Shown here in pieces: positions 41,131-50,262 of a DNA stretch of 64,000 bases. Source of the DNA: CAWDVR01 sp044869805 (GTDB lineage: Bacteria; Acidobacteriota; Thermoanaerobaculia; Multivoradales; SZUA-115); assembly GCA_044869805.1 (NCBI GenBank), contig JBIOXV010000149.1:124001-188000 (forward strand), written 5' to 3'. The notes beneath the pieces were generated by a model, which did no database searches, had not been told where the DNA came from, and was given only the letters and a program-made list of their open reading frames with translations. Position numbers and translations under genes: made by a program. Every line of letters starts with the position of its first letter. Position 1 is the first letter of the stretch.

Positions 41131-44100
41131 ATGCCCAGCGCCGCTTTCCGCCGTTTCCTCTATCGCGCGTTTGCCGCCTCGATCGTGCTCACCACGGCCG
41201 CCGGGCCGCTCGACGCCGGTTACCTGCGCATCTACTACCCGGACATCGAGCAGGGGAGCTCGACGCTGGTGGTCTCGCCCACCGGCAAGGCGCTGCTGGT
41301 CGACGGCGGCACCGAGCTCAAGACCACGGACGACGTGCTCGAGGACTTCGTCAACGACCTGCTCGACGCCGGGGTGGTGACCAGCCTCGACTACGTGGTG
41401 GCCAGCCACTACGACGAGGACCACATCGGCCGCCTCGATCACCTCTTCCAGCTCGTGCCCCTGGCCGCGGGCGCCATCGCCTACGACCGCGGCACCGAGG
41501 GCGGCACGCCGGGCAGCTTCGCCTACTCCGACTACGCCTACGGCGCGAGCTTCCACGATCGCACCACCATCACCGCGACCACCACCATCGACCTCGGCGG
41601 CGGCGTGACGGTGCGCTGCTACGTGGTCAACGGCGAGCTGCCCGACGCGAGCGAGGTGGACATCTCGGGCTCGGCGCAGTTCGAGAACTCGGCCTCGGTG
41701 GCGGTGGTGGTCGAGTACGGCGACTTCCAGGTCTGGATCGGCGGCGACCTCACCGGCAACCCGGACGAGGACGTGACCGACGTCGAGAGCGAGGTGGCGC
41801 CGTTCGTGGGCGACGTGGACGTCTACACCGTCAACCACCACGGCAGCCACACCAGCTCCAACGCCACCTTCCTGGCCGAGCTCAAGGCCGAGGTGGCGAT
41901 CAACCAGAGCTCCGCCGGCAACGACTTCGGCCACCCGCGGGCGGTGGTGGTGGAGCGCTTCCTCGAAACCCTGGACACCGACGGCAACACGCCGCTCTTC
42001 TTCCAGCAGAACCCCAGCAAGCCGGGCGACACGCGCTCCGACGACACGCTCGCCGCCGGCATCGCCGACTGCGACGACGTGGACGACGCCTGGCGCCTGC
42101 CCGGCACCATGCTGCTGATCTCCGACGGCGACTCCTACGAGCTCTCGGGCTGCGGTTTCGGCCGCCAGGCCTTCGCCGCGGACTCCGGGCCCGGTACGCC
42201 GGGCGACTTCCCACCGGCGGTGCTGGAGGTCGGCCGCGACCCGCTGGTGCCGGAGGACACCGAGGGCGTGGAGGTCACGGCCCGCATCGCGGACGCCGGC
42301 TCGGTCACCGTCGTCCTGCGCTACTGGCTCGACGGCGTGGAGCAGACGGCGCTCGGCATGAGCCTCTCGGGCGGCGTTCACTCGGCGACCATTCCGGCGC
42401 AGTCCGACGGCACCCAGGTGCGCTTCCGCGTCCAGGCCACGGACTCGGCCTCGCAGGTGACGCTGTCGCCGGCCCAGGGCTACTACTCGGGCGTCACCTC
42501 GATCGCCGACCTCAAGATCAACGACGCGGACGGCGTGCTGGTGCCCAAGCGCTACGGCGCCCGCATCGAGGGCAACCTGACGGCCGAGCCGGGCCTCTTC
42601 CACACCTTCGTCACCCAGGCTTTCGTGCAGGACGGCACGGGCGGCATCCAAATCTTCGACGGCGATCTGCTGAGTCTCTCGCGCGGCGACCTGGTGCAGT
42701 TCGTGGGCGAGATCGAGCAGTTCTCCGGGCAGGCTGAGCTCAATATCAGCGAGGACTGGGGAAACTTCGGCCACACCTTCGTCTCCTCGGGAAGCGCGCC
42801 CTCGGCCGAGGTGATCACCCTGTCGCAGGTGGGCGAGAGCCGCGAGGGCAAGCTGGTACGCGTCAACGGCCTGACCGTGGTCTCGGGCTCGATCCCCGAA
42901 GGCGGCAGCGGCAACCTGGTGGTGACCGATGACGGCGGCACGACCCAGGTCACGGTGCGCATCGACGAGGACACCGACATCCCCGGCGCCGACACGCCGA
43001 CCCAGACCTTCGACTTGATCGCCCTGGTGACGCAGTTCGACTCCTGGGCGCCGTTCTCGACCGGCTACCAGCTCACGCCGCGCGCGCGCGCCGACTTCGT
43101 GAGCGACGAGGTCAACCATCCGGTGCTGCTGATCCACGAGATCCACGCCGACCCGCACGCCACGCTGGGCGACGCCAACGGCGACGGCACGCTGGACGTG
43201 GTGGACGACGAGTTCCTGGAGATCGTCAACACCGGCTACGTGCCGATCGACATCTCGGGCTACACCATCTCGGACCTGGTCGGCGTGCGGCACACCTTCG
43301 CCGCCAGCACGATCGTGCCGCCGCGCGAGGCGGTGGTGGTGTTCGGCGACGGCACCCCCACCGGCAGCTTCGGCAACGCGGCGGCCAATGGCCTGGTGTT
43401 CACCGCCAGCAGCGGCACGCTCGCCCTCAACAACACCGGCGACACCATCACCTTGAAGACCGGCGGCGGCACCGTGGTGCAGGCCGTGACCTACGGCTCG
43501 ACCGCCAACAACGACCAGTCGCTGACCCGCAGCCCCGACTGGACCAACACGCCCTTCGTCAAGCACACCCTGGCCTCCGGCTCGGGCGGCAGCCGCTATT
43601 CGCCGGGCACCAAGGTGAACGGCGCGGCCTTCACCGTGCCCCCTGGGGCGATCCTGCTCTCCGAGGTGCTGTACGACCCCACGGGCTCGGACGGCGGACT
43701 CGAGTGGATCGAGCTCTACAACACCACCGGCGCGGCGGTCGATCTCTCGGGCATGAGCCTGGGCGCCGGCGGCGCCGACTACACCAACACCCTGGTGCAG
43801 CTCTCGGGGACGATCGCGGCCGGCGACACCTTCGTGGTGGGCGGGCCGACCGCGAGCTCGGCCAACGGCAACCCGACCTTCGACCTCGCGCTCGACTTCG
43901 ACCCCGACCTCCAGAACAGCGGTGCCGACGCCGACGGCGTGGCGCTGTTCAACCTGCGGGCGGCGTTCATCACCCCGACGACCGTGCCGGTCGACGCCGT
44001 GGTCTACGGCACCTCGAACACCAGCGGCCTGATCGACGAGACCGGCAGCGCCAACGCTCCCGAGGTGGGCGACGCTCCCGGCGGCGACTCGGTCGAGCGC

Positions 44101-44163
44101 ACCACCCTGGGAGGGGCCTGGCAGATCCAGGCGACGCCGACGCCCAACTCGTCGCCGCTGTGA
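41131..44163 (+). CDS. secreted ComEC-like metallo-beta-lactamase protein with OB and lamin-tail domains
   Basis: The protein has 1010 residues with a signal peptide (residues 1-29). The metallo-beta-lactamase part (30-360) has the ComEC-type metal motif SHYDEDHIG (His93, Asp95, Asp97, His98), the later WIGGDLTGN and TVNHHGSHTSSN. An OB-fold-like region follows at about 465-620 (FVQDGTGGIQIFDGD, VQFVGEIEQFSGQAEL). Two lamin-tail domains close it: LLIHEIHADP to near 830 and ILLSEVLYDPTGSDGGLEWIELYN to the end. The parts are those of extracellular nucleases and phosphodiesterases, so DNA or nucleotide hydrolysis outside the cell is likely. Repeats flank the gene on both sides. Confidence 0.88.
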   Translation: MPSAAFRRFLYRAFAASIVLTTAAGPLDAGYLRIYYPDIEQGSSTLVVSPTGKALLVDGGTELKTTDDVLEDFVNDLLDAGVVTSLDYVVASHYDEDHIGRLDHLFQLVPLAAGAIAYDRGTEGGTPGSFAYSDYAYGASFHDRTTITATTTIDLGGGVTVRCYVVNGELPDASEVDISGSAQFENSASVAVVVEYGDFQVWIGGDLTGNPDEDVTDVESEVAPFVGDVDVYTVNHHGSHTSSNATFLAELKAEVAINQSSAGNDFGHPRAVVVERFLETLDTDGNTPLFFQQNPSKPGDTRSDDTLAAGIADCDDVDDAWRLPGTMLLISDGDSYELSGCGFGRQAFAADSGPGTPGDFPPAVLEVGRDPLVPEDTEGVEVTARIADAGSVTVVLRYWLDGVEQTALGMSLSGGVHSATIPAQSDGTQVRFRVQATDSASQVTLSPAQGYYSGVTSIADLKINDADGVLVPKRYGARIEGNLTAEPGLFHTFVTQAFVQDGTGGIQIFDGDLLSLSRGDLVQFVGEIEQFSGQAELNISEDWGNFGHTFVSSGSAPSAEVITLSQVGESREGKLVRVNGLTVVSGSIPEGGSGNLVVTDDGGTTQVTVRIDEDTDIPGADTPTQTFDLIALVTQFDSWAPFSTGYQLTPRARADFVSDEVNHPVLLIHEIHADPHATLGDANGDGTLDVVDDEFLEIVNTGYVPIDISGYTISDLVGVRHTFAASTIVPPREAVVVFGDGTPTGSFGNAAANGLVFTASSGTLALNNTGDTITLKTGGGTVVQAVTYGSTANNDQSLTRSPDWTNTPFVKHTLASGSGGSRYSPGTKVNGAAFTVPPGAILLSEVLYDPTGSDGGLEWIELYNTTGAAVDLSGMSLGAGGADYTNTLVQLSGTIAAGDTFVVGGPTASSANGNPTFDLALDFDPDLQNSGADADGVALFNLRAAFITPTTVPVDAVVYGTSNTSGLIDETGSANAPEVGDAPGGDSVERTTLGGAWQIQATPTPNSSPL

Positions 44164-44166
44164 GAG

Positions 44167-44307
44167 GCGGGCGGCCACGAGGGTCGCCCCTACAGGCTTC
44201 TGGTCGGGACGGGGCCGCCATGCAGGGGCCCCGCCCCTACAGGCTTCTGGTCGGGACGGGGCTGCCATGCAGGGGCCCGTGTAGGGGCGGGCCTTGTGCC
44301 CGCCCTT
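44167..44307. repeat. GTAGGGGC-family repeats with a 47-base tandem duplication
   Basis: After GGGCGGCCACGAGGGTCGCC, a 47-base unit beginning CCCCTACAGGCTTCTGGTCG occurs twice in tandem (44187-44233 and 44234-44280) with differences at one internal base and at the end. A hairpin GGGGCGGGCC-TTGT-GCCCGCCC follows (44284-44306). The first motif matches the element at 40963-40990. The region fills most of the 204 bases between the metallo-beta-lactamase gene and dinB. Confidence 0.75.
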
Positions 44308-44367
44308 CAGGCTCGACAGTCTCCACCCGCTCTGCTACTTTGGTTTCCCACCAGCCTGGGAGACCGC

Positions 44368-44859
44368 ATGAGCTCCGGACCGACCTCGAAGACCGAGACC
44401 ACTCACCTCGCCGACCAGCTCGAGCGGGGCTTCCGTGGCGGCGCCTGGCACGGGCCCGCCGTGGCCGAGGCGCTCGACGGCGTGGATGCCGCGGCCGCCG
44501 CCGAACGCCCCTGCGACGCCGCGCACTCGATCTGGCAGATCGTGCACCACATCGGGGTGTGGATCGACGTGGCGCGGCGCCGCATCGAAGGGGAGCCGCT
44601 GGACCAGGTGCCCGAGGAGGTGGACTGGCCGAGCCGGCTGGGTAGCTCCGAGGCCGAGTGGAGGGCCGAGGTGGAGGCGCTGGAGGAGGCCCACCGCCGG
44701 CTGCACGCGGCGGTCAAGGGCCTGGACGACTCGCGCCTCGACGACCCGGTCGGCGGCTCGGACCCCACGGTGCGGGGCATGCTCTGCGGCCTGCTGCAGC
44801 ACAACGCCTACCACGCCGGCCAGATCGTGATGCTCAAGAAGGTGGAGGGCCCGGGATGA
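44368..44859 (+). CDS. DinB-family four-helix-bundle protein
   Basis: The protein has 163 residues; CTGGGAGACCGC precedes the ATG. The DinB/YfiT metal-binding histidines are in place: IWQIVHHIGVWIDVARRRIEG early and LLQHNAYHAGQIVMLKK at the end. The family includes thiol-dependent transferases and many members without known activity. It ends in an ATGA overlap with the SpoIIE phosphatase gene, so the two are translated together. Their functional link is unclear. Confidence 0.88.
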   Translation: MSSGPTSKTETTHLADQLERGFRGGAWHGPAVAEALDGVDAAAAAERPCDAAHSIWQIVHHIGVWIDVARRRIEGEPLDQVPEEVDWPSRLGSSEAEWRAEVEALEEAHRRLHAAVKGLDDSRLDDPVGGSDPTVRGMLCGLLQHNAYHAGQIVMLKKVEGPG

Positions 44860-45839
44860 CGCCTGTCGAGGAGCGGCTGCGCGAGGTGCTGCTGTCGCGC
44901 CGCGAGCGGCTGGCCGAGGCCGTGGCCGAGAGCCCCGAGGAGCGCCTGGTGGAGCTGCTTCGCCGGGTGGACTCGGCGCTCGGCCGCGAGCTCGTGGAGT
45001 GGAGCCTGTGCCGAGTGTGCGGCGAGCACATGAGTCCGGAGCAGATCGCGGCCGACCCGCTGATCAAGGTCTGCCTCGAGTGCCTGTCGACCGAGGAGCG
45101 AAAGGCGCTCGAGCGCGACCTCGAGAAGGCCGCCGGCGTGCAGCGCACGCTGCTGCCGCCGCGCCAGCTCGCCCACGCGGGCTGGGAGGCCGCCTGGCTG
45201 TGGGAGCCGCGCGGAGCGGTGTCGGGCGACCACATCGATTTCGTGCCGCCGCGCTCCCCGGAAGATCCCCTCCACCTGCTGCTGGGCGACGTGGCCGGCA
45301 AAGGGGTCGCGGCCTCCTTCCTCCAGGCGCACCTCCACGCCCTCTTCCGCGCCCTCGCCGGGCCGGAGGTGACGATTGCCGAGCTGCTGTCGAAGGTCAA
45401 CCGCCACTTTTTCGAGGCCACCTCGCCGGCGAGCTACGCCACGCTGATCGCCGTGCGGCTGGACCCCGACGGCCGGGTCGAGCTGGCCAACGCCGGCCAC
45501 CCGCGCCCGCTCCTCGCCGACCGCCGTGGCGTGCGCCCGATCGAGGGGTCGGGGCTGCCGCTGGGGCTCTTCCAAGATGCTGAGTACGTGGGCCGGGAGG
45601 TGCGCTTGGTGCCGGGAGACACGCTCCTCCTCTACTCGGACGGCCTCACCGAGGCCGAGCGGGATGGGGAGGAGTACGGCATCGGCCGCGCCGCCGCCGC
45701 CCTGCGCCGCGCCGCCCGCCTGCCGCTCGCCGAGCTGCTGGCCGCCTGCCGCCAGGACGTCGAGGCCTTCCTCGCCGGCGCGCAGCGCTCGGACGACCTG
45801 TCGCTCCTCGCGGTACGACGAGCCGCCTCGCCGTCCTGA
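44856..45839 (+). CDS. SpoIIE/PP2C-type phosphatase with N-terminal zinc-finger-like motif
   Basis: The protein has 327 residues. The N-terminal 80 residues hold a DksA/TraR-like four-cysteine motif (Cys52, Cys55, Cys73, Cys76; LCRVCGEHM and VCLECLSTE). The SpoIIE domain covers about 95-325: QRTLLPPRQL, then VSGDHIDFVPP, LLGDVAGKGVAASFLQA, NAGHPRPLLADR, LLLYSDGLTEAERDGEEYG and RSDDLSLLAVRR, with the metal-binding Asp residues kept. It should remove phosphate from Ser or Thr, often of anti-sigma antagonists. The zinc finger joined to SpoIIE is uncommon in my knowledge. The start overlaps dinB. Confidence 0.9.
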   Translation: MTPVEERLREVLLSRRERLAEAVAESPEERLVELLRRVDSALGRELVEWSLCRVCGEHMSPEQIAADPLIKVCLECLSTEERKALERDLEKAAGVQRTLLPPRQLAHAGWEAAWLWEPRGAVSGDHIDFVPPRSPEDPLHLLLGDVAGKGVAASFLQAHLHALFRALAGPEVTIAELLSKVNRHFFEATSPASYATLIAVRLDPDGRVELANAGHPRPLLADRRGVRPIEGSGLPLGLFQDAEYVGREVRLVPGDTLLLYSDGLTEAERDGEEYGIGRAAAALRRAARLPLAELLAACRQDVEAFLAGAQRSDDLSLLAVRRAASPS

Positions 45840-45864
45840 GCGCAGCCTCGCATCTCACCCTGAG

Positions 45865-45914
45865 GGCAGCCGTGGACGGCTGCCAGATGTCATCCTGAGC
45901 GTAGCGAAGGATCT
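45865..45914. repeat. hairpin and CATCCTGAGCG...AAGGATC repeat after SpoIIE gene
   Basis: GGCAGCCGT-GG-ACGGCTGCC is a 9-base stem 25 bases after the phosphatase stop; it may terminate transcription, although no T-run follows. Next to it lies TCATCCTGAGCGTAGCGAAGGATCT, an imperfect palindrome known as a very common intergenic repeat in many bacterial phyla. Confidence 0.6.
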
Positions 45915-46026
45915 GGGCGGTGGCCGTCGGCGCTTCGGCAGCATCCCAAAACTATCCCGGTAGTCGTCCGTATACCCCGGTATCGAACCACTCTGCGCGC
46001 GCAGCGCGCATCCAGGGAGGGAATCC

Positions 46027-48468
46027 ATGGGCAGCTTCCTGCAGGACCTCCGACACGGGCTCCGCAACCTCGCCAGCAGGCCGGGCTTCGCCATCGCCGC
46101 GGTGCTGGCCCTCGGCCTCGGCCTGGGGGCGAACACTGCCATCTTCAGCGTCGTCGACGCGGTGGTGCTCTCGCCCCTGCCCTACGAGAAGCCCGAGCGG
46201 TTGGTCATGCTGTGGGAGACCAACGCGCCCCAGGGGCTCGATCACGAGCGCGTGTCGCCGGTCAACTTCCTCGACTACCGCGACCAGAAGCCGGTCTTCG
46301 AGGACATCGCCGCCTGGTGGCACCCGGAGGTCAACCTGACGGACGAGCTCGGCGAGCCGATCCGCGTCAACACCATCGAAGCCTCGCGGAACCTCTTCCA
46401 GGTAGTGGGCGTGGCGCCGGCCGCCGGTAGGAGCTTCACCACTCAAGGCCCCGACCTCCATCACCCGGAGGCCGAGGTGGTGATCAGCGACGCGTTCTGG
46501 GCCCGGCGCTACGGCCGCGACCCGGCGCTCCTCGGCCGCACACTCCAGTTGAATGGGCGGCCTTTCACCGTGGTCGGGGTCATGCCGCCCGGCTACCACT
46601 TCCCGGGCGACACCGACATCTGGCAGGGCCTGGGCTGGAACCTCGCCAACCACTCGCGCTTCGCCCACTTCATGGAGTCGGTGGCGCGCCTGGCGCCCGG
46701 CGTGACTCTCGGGCGGGCGGGCGCCGAGCTGGCCGCGCTCTCGGGCCGCCTGGCCACCGAGCACGCCGACTCGAACAAGGACTGGGTGGCGAAGGCGGTG
46801 TCGCTCCAGGCCGAGGTGGTGGGCGACTTCCGGCCGCGGCTGCTGACCCTGCTGGTCGCGGTGGGGCTGCTGCTCTTGCTGGCCTGCGCCAACGTCGCCA
46901 ACCTGCTGCTGGCGCGCGCCAGCACGCGCGACCGCGAGGTCGCCCTGCGCTCGGCCCTGGGCGCCGGCCGCGGCCGCCTGCTGCGGCAGTTCCTGACCGA
47001 GAGCCTGTTGTTGGCGTCGGCAGGCGCCGCCCTCGGCCTGGGGCTCGCCTGGGCCGCGGTACGGGCGTTCGCGATGGCCTCGCCGATCGACGTGCCGCGC
47101 CTGGCCGAGGTCGCGATCGACGGCCGAGTCCTTCTCTTCTGCCTGGGCGCCACTCTCCTGACCGCGCTGCTCTTCGGCGTGGCGCCGGCGCTCCAGATGT
47201 CCACCCCGAGCATGCACGCCGGCCTCAAGGAAGGTGGGCGAGGCACCGGCGTGGGGCCGGGCCGGCGCGTGGTCCGGGCCGGCCTGGTGGTGCTCGAGGT
47301 GGCGGTGGCTGTAGTGCTGCTGGTGGGAGCCGGGCTCCTGGGCCGCAGCTTCCTGGCGCTGCTCGGGGAGAAGCCCGGCTTCGAGCCCGCGGGCGTGGTC
47401 ACCGCCAACGTCCAGCTTCCGGGGACCACCTACGGCGAGTGGACCAAGGTCGCGCAGTTCTCGACCGAGATCGTCGACCGCCTGGCGGCCCATCCGCAAA
47501 TCGAGTCGGCGGGCGGCACCGGCTTCCTGCCGCTCGAGGCAGGCTGGCGCTTCTCCTACACGCTACCCGACCAGCCGCCGCCGGAGGCGGGTGAGGCGCC
47601 CGAGGCGCAGATCGTCACCGCGACCCACGGCTACTTCGAGACCCTGGGCATTCCGCTGGTCGCCGGCCGCACCTTCAACCGCTTCGACACCAAGGACACG
47701 CCGGGCGTGATGGTGGTCAACCGTGCCATGGCGCGCCGCGCCTGGCCCAACGAGGAGGCGGTGGGCAAGCGGCTGGTGTCTTCGGCGCGCGGCGTCGGGC
47801 CGCTCGCTCGCAGCTTGCTGCAGAGCCAGGAGTACGAGGTGGTCGGCGTGGTCGGCGACGTCAAGAACAACTCGCTCACCGGCGAGGTGGAGCCCACCAC
47901 CTACGTGGTGGCGACGCAGTTCCCGTACCGCACCCTCAACGTCGTGGTGCGCGGCGAGGGCGGCGCCTCTCGCCTGGGTGGCGTGCTGCGCGAGGAAGTG
48001 CGGCGCTTGGACCCGCAGCTCGCGCTCTCCGACGTACGCACCGGCGAGCAGATCCTCTCCGGCTCCACGGCTTCGTCGCGCTTTTCGATGGTGCTGATGG
48101 GGGCCTTCGCCGCCCTGGCGCTGCTGCTCGCCGCGGTCGGCATCTACGGCGTGCTCTCCTACACCGTGGCGCAGCGCCGTGGGGAGATCGGCGTGCGCCT
48201 GGCGCTCGGCGCGCCGCCTGCCGGCGTCCGCCGGCTGGTGGTGGCCGAGGGCATGGCGCTCGCCGGTGCCGGCGCCGTGCTCGGCTGCGCCGCAGCCTTC
48301 GGCCTCGCCCGCTTCATGGCGAGCCTCCTCTTCGGCATCCAAGTGGCGGACCTGCCCACCTACGGCTCCGTGGCCGTGCTCATCCTCGCCGTCTCCCTCG
48401 CCGCCTGCTACCTCCCGGCTCGGCGCGCGTCGGCCGTCGATCCGCTGGAGGCGCTGCGGGCGGAGTAG
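46027..48468 (+). CDS. ADOP-type FtsX/MacB ABC transporter permease
   Basis: The protein has 813 residues. It starts MGSFLQDLRHGLRNLASRPG and continues ALGLGLGANTAIFSVVDAVV and LSPLPYEKPERLVMLW, the signature of the ADOP (acidobacterial duplicated orphan permease) family. Two MacB-like periplasmic domains and two FtsX domains alternate; the second FtsX part ends in YTVAQRRGEIGVRLALGA and YLPARRASAVDPLEALRAE. CAGGGAGGGAATCC precedes the ATG. No ATPase gene is adjacent, as usual for orphan members. The cargo is unknown. Confidence 0.93.
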   Translation: MGSFLQDLRHGLRNLASRPGFAIAAVLALGLGLGANTAIFSVVDAVVLSPLPYEKPERLVMLWETNAPQGLDHERVSPVNFLDYRDQKPVFEDIAAWWHPEVNLTDELGEPIRVNTIEASRNLFQVVGVAPAAGRSFTTQGPDLHHPEAEVVISDAFWARRYGRDPALLGRTLQLNGRPFTVVGVMPPGYHFPGDTDIWQGLGWNLANHSRFAHFMESVARLAPGVTLGRAGAELAALSGRLATEHADSNKDWVAKAVSLQAEVVGDFRPRLLTLLVAVGLLLLLACANVANLLLARASTRDREVALRSALGAGRGRLLRQFLTESLLLASAGAALGLGLAWAAVRAFAMASPIDVPRLAEVAIDGRVLLFCLGATLLTALLFGVAPALQMSTPSMHAGLKEGGRGTGVGPGRRVVRAGLVVLEVAVAVVLLVGAGLLGRSFLALLGEKPGFEPAGVVTANVQLPGTTYGEWTKVAQFSTEIVDRLAAHPQIESAGGTGFLPLEAGWRFSYTLPDQPPPEAGEAPEAQIVTATHGYFETLGIPLVAGRTFNRFDTKDTPGVMVVNRAMARRAWPNEEAVGKRLVSSARGVGPLARSLLQSQEYEVVGVVGDVKNNSLTGEVEPTTYVVATQFPYRTLNVVVRGEGGASRLGGVLREEVRRLDPQLALSDVRTGEQILSGSTASSRFSMVLMGAFAALALLLAAVGIYGVLSYTVAQRRGEIGVRLALGAPPAGVRRLVVAEGMALAGAGAVLGCAAAFGLARFMASLLFGIQVADLPTYGSVAVLILAVSLAACYLPARRASAVDPLEALRAE

Positions 48469-48548
48469 GGGGAGGCTTGGGCGTGGGGTGCTAAAGTCAT
48501 CCGGCTCGCCGGGCCAGGCACGATTCGAGCGCCCCGCGGCAACGCTCG

Positions 48549-49019
48549 ATGGAGCTCGAGATCGTCAAGAAGGTGCTCGCCGCCCTCGAGCGAGAGGGCG
48601 TGCGGTACGTGATCTTCGGTGCGGTGGCCATCAATTTGCTGGGCCTCGCTCGAGCCACCGAGGATCTCGACCTGTTCGTCGAACCCGAACGTGAGAACCT
48701 CGAACTCCTCAAAGTCGCGCTGCGCTCGGTGTTCGACGATCCCGCGATCGAGGAGATCTCGGTCGATGAGCTGATGGCAAGCTATCCAGCGGTCCAGTAC
48801 GTGCCTCCCCAGGGAGCCTTTCACCTCGACATCCTCACGCGCCTGGGCGAGGCCTTCAGGTTCGACGACCTCGAAGCAGTCCGCCTCGACTTCGAGGGAG
48901 AGACGGTCTCGGTCGCCTCCCCAAGGACCCTCTATCGCATGAAGAAGGGAACCGTGCGACCGAAGGACTGGGGCGATGCCGAAGCACTGCGACGCCGCTT
49001 CGGCCTGGAGGGCGACTGA
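48549..49019 (+). CDS. DUF6036/AbiEii-like nucleotidyltransferase, possible toxin
   Basis: The protein has 156 residues. It has the minimal nucleotidyltransferase signature: VIFGAVAINLLGLARATEDLD, with Asp39 and Asp41 as the metal pair in TEDLDLFVEP, and a later SVASPRTLYRMKKGTVRPKD. Such proteins occur with a short partner of about 80 residues and belong to the AbiEii/MenT-like group, where toxins modify tRNA. The stop overlaps the next start (TGATG), and the partner sequence lies in that next gene. No clear SD is seen (CCGCGGCAACGCTCG). Confidence 0.82.
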   Translation: MELEIVKKVLAALEREGVRYVIFGAVAINLLGLARATEDLDLFVEPERENLELLKVALRSVFDDPAIEEISVDELMASYPAVQYVPPQGAFHLDILTRLGEAFRFDDLEAVRLDFEGETVSVASPRTLYRMKKGTVRPKDWGDAEALRRRFGLEGD

Positions 49020-50158
49020 TGCCGGTGCGGAAGATCCGCGACCTCCGCGAGATGGAAGACGCGCTCTGGCGCGAGCCTGGCGATCCGCAACTCGCGAAGG
49101 CGATCGATTCGGTCTGGCGTTTTGCGGCGCAGACTTGCCCGCTTCGATTCCCACCTGGCGTCTACCGGCATCGCACCATCGAAGACGCCGGGCGCCTGCG
49201 CGAGCAGTGGGAGGAGGCCAACTTCCGGGCGTTCTGGGAGCGCCGCGGGATGCGGCCGGAGACGTTTTTGGCCAGGCTACGAGACATCACCATGCCCAGG
49301 CTCACCCGCTTCGACCAGATCCTCGAAGACGTTCGAGCTACGATCGCCTGGTATGAAGAGCTGAATCTACGGACTGCCAAGTCTCGACTGGAAAGCATCG
49401 AGCGCTCTGTCCTGGAGATTGTCGAGCTGTTGGCTAGGCCAGACGCCGAAAACGTGTTCGCCACGCGTTCCAGGCGAAAGGACTACTGGCCGATCGTGGA
49501 CGGATACTCCTTTTCCTTCATCTGGCGCCACCTGCATCGGCTCTCGAGTCAGATCGTTCCTCGGGGGAGCCTCCGCCGAGCGCTGGAAGGACCGCTCGAT
49601 CCTGCGGACGAGAAGGGCGCCGACGAGGTCGGCCGCAATCACCAGGCTGAACTGGAGCTGGCGGCACAGGTGCTGGCAAGTGGTTTCCCGGTGACCTCCT
49701 TCGATGACCTCGGGTTCGAATTCGAGGGCGTTCCGTTTCGGGTGGAGATGAAGCGCCTCCGCAGCGATAAGAACCTGGTCGACACGGTGGGTTCTGCGAC
49801 CCACCAGCTCACGAAGAAGCTGCATGGCGCTGAGTCACGAGGTCTGATTGCACTATCTCTGGACAAGCTCTTGGGCCTCGACGACCAGGAGCCGCTGGTC
49901 ATAGCGGATGAAGGTGTGGTCGAGCGCTGGGTGTTCGCCTTGGCGGGTGACTTCCGTGGGAAGCACGGCGGAGTCTTTGACGGACTCGACCAGCGGATCA
50001 TCGGCGTCATCCTGGCCTTCCGATTCATCTGCCACGATCTCCGGAATGGAGGCTATTCTGTGGCTCGATATCAGGTTCTGATGCCAATCCCACCGCCTGG
50101 GAGCGCTGACCGGGACCTAGCCAGGAAGCTTGGCACTGCGCTCGCAACAGTGAAGTGA
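49019..50158 (+). CDS. nucleotidyltransferase partner fused to a PD-(D/E)XK-like domain
   Basis: The protein has 379 residues. The first 70 (MPVRKIRDLREMEDALWREP, then FPPGVYRHRTIEDAGRL) match the small proteins that usually stand alone after such nucleotidyltransferases. Here the frame continues without a stop. The rest holds a helical part (about 75-205) and then NHQAELELAAQVLASGFPVT, Asp229-Asp230, and FRVEMKRLRS with Glu243 and Lys245, which fits a PD-(D/E)XK nuclease core (D...ExK). Base composition is less GC-rich than in the neighbours. I see this fusion as unusual. The nuclease call rests on a short motif and could be wrong. Confidence 0.7.
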   Translation: MPVRKIRDLREMEDALWREPGDPQLAKAIDSVWRFAAQTCPLRFPPGVYRHRTIEDAGRLREQWEEANFRAFWERRGMRPETFLARLRDITMPRLTRFDQILEDVRATIAWYEELNLRTAKSRLESIERSVLEIVELLARPDAENVFATRSRRKDYWPIVDGYSFSFIWRHLHRLSSQIVPRGSLRRALEGPLDPADEKGADEVGRNHQAELELAAQVLASGFPVTSFDDLGFEFEGVPFRVEMKRLRSDKNLVDTVGSATHQLTKKLHGAESRGLIALSLDKLLGLDDQEPLVIADEGVVERWVFALAGDFRGKHGGVFDGLDQRIIGVILAFRFICHDLRNGGYSVARYQVLMPIPPPGSADRDLARKLGTALATVK

Positions 50159-50262
50159 GACCCCGTGCCGCTACCTTCGTGACCTGACGGACCCGTCGTC
50201 TCTGGCAACCGAAGACTGAAGCCACCCCGATTCTCGTAGGGGCACTCGCACGCTGACGAAAC

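Noticed and set aside
41092..44268. A 1058-residue minus-strand frame opposite the metallo-beta-lactamase gene
   Set aside because: Its start lies inside the intergenic repeat and the rest mirrors the real gene; no domain is recognisable.
44187..44280. Two tandem 47-base units as a CRISPR array
   Set aside because: There are only two units, with no spacers between them and no cas genes nearby; they belong to the GTAGGGGC repeat family.
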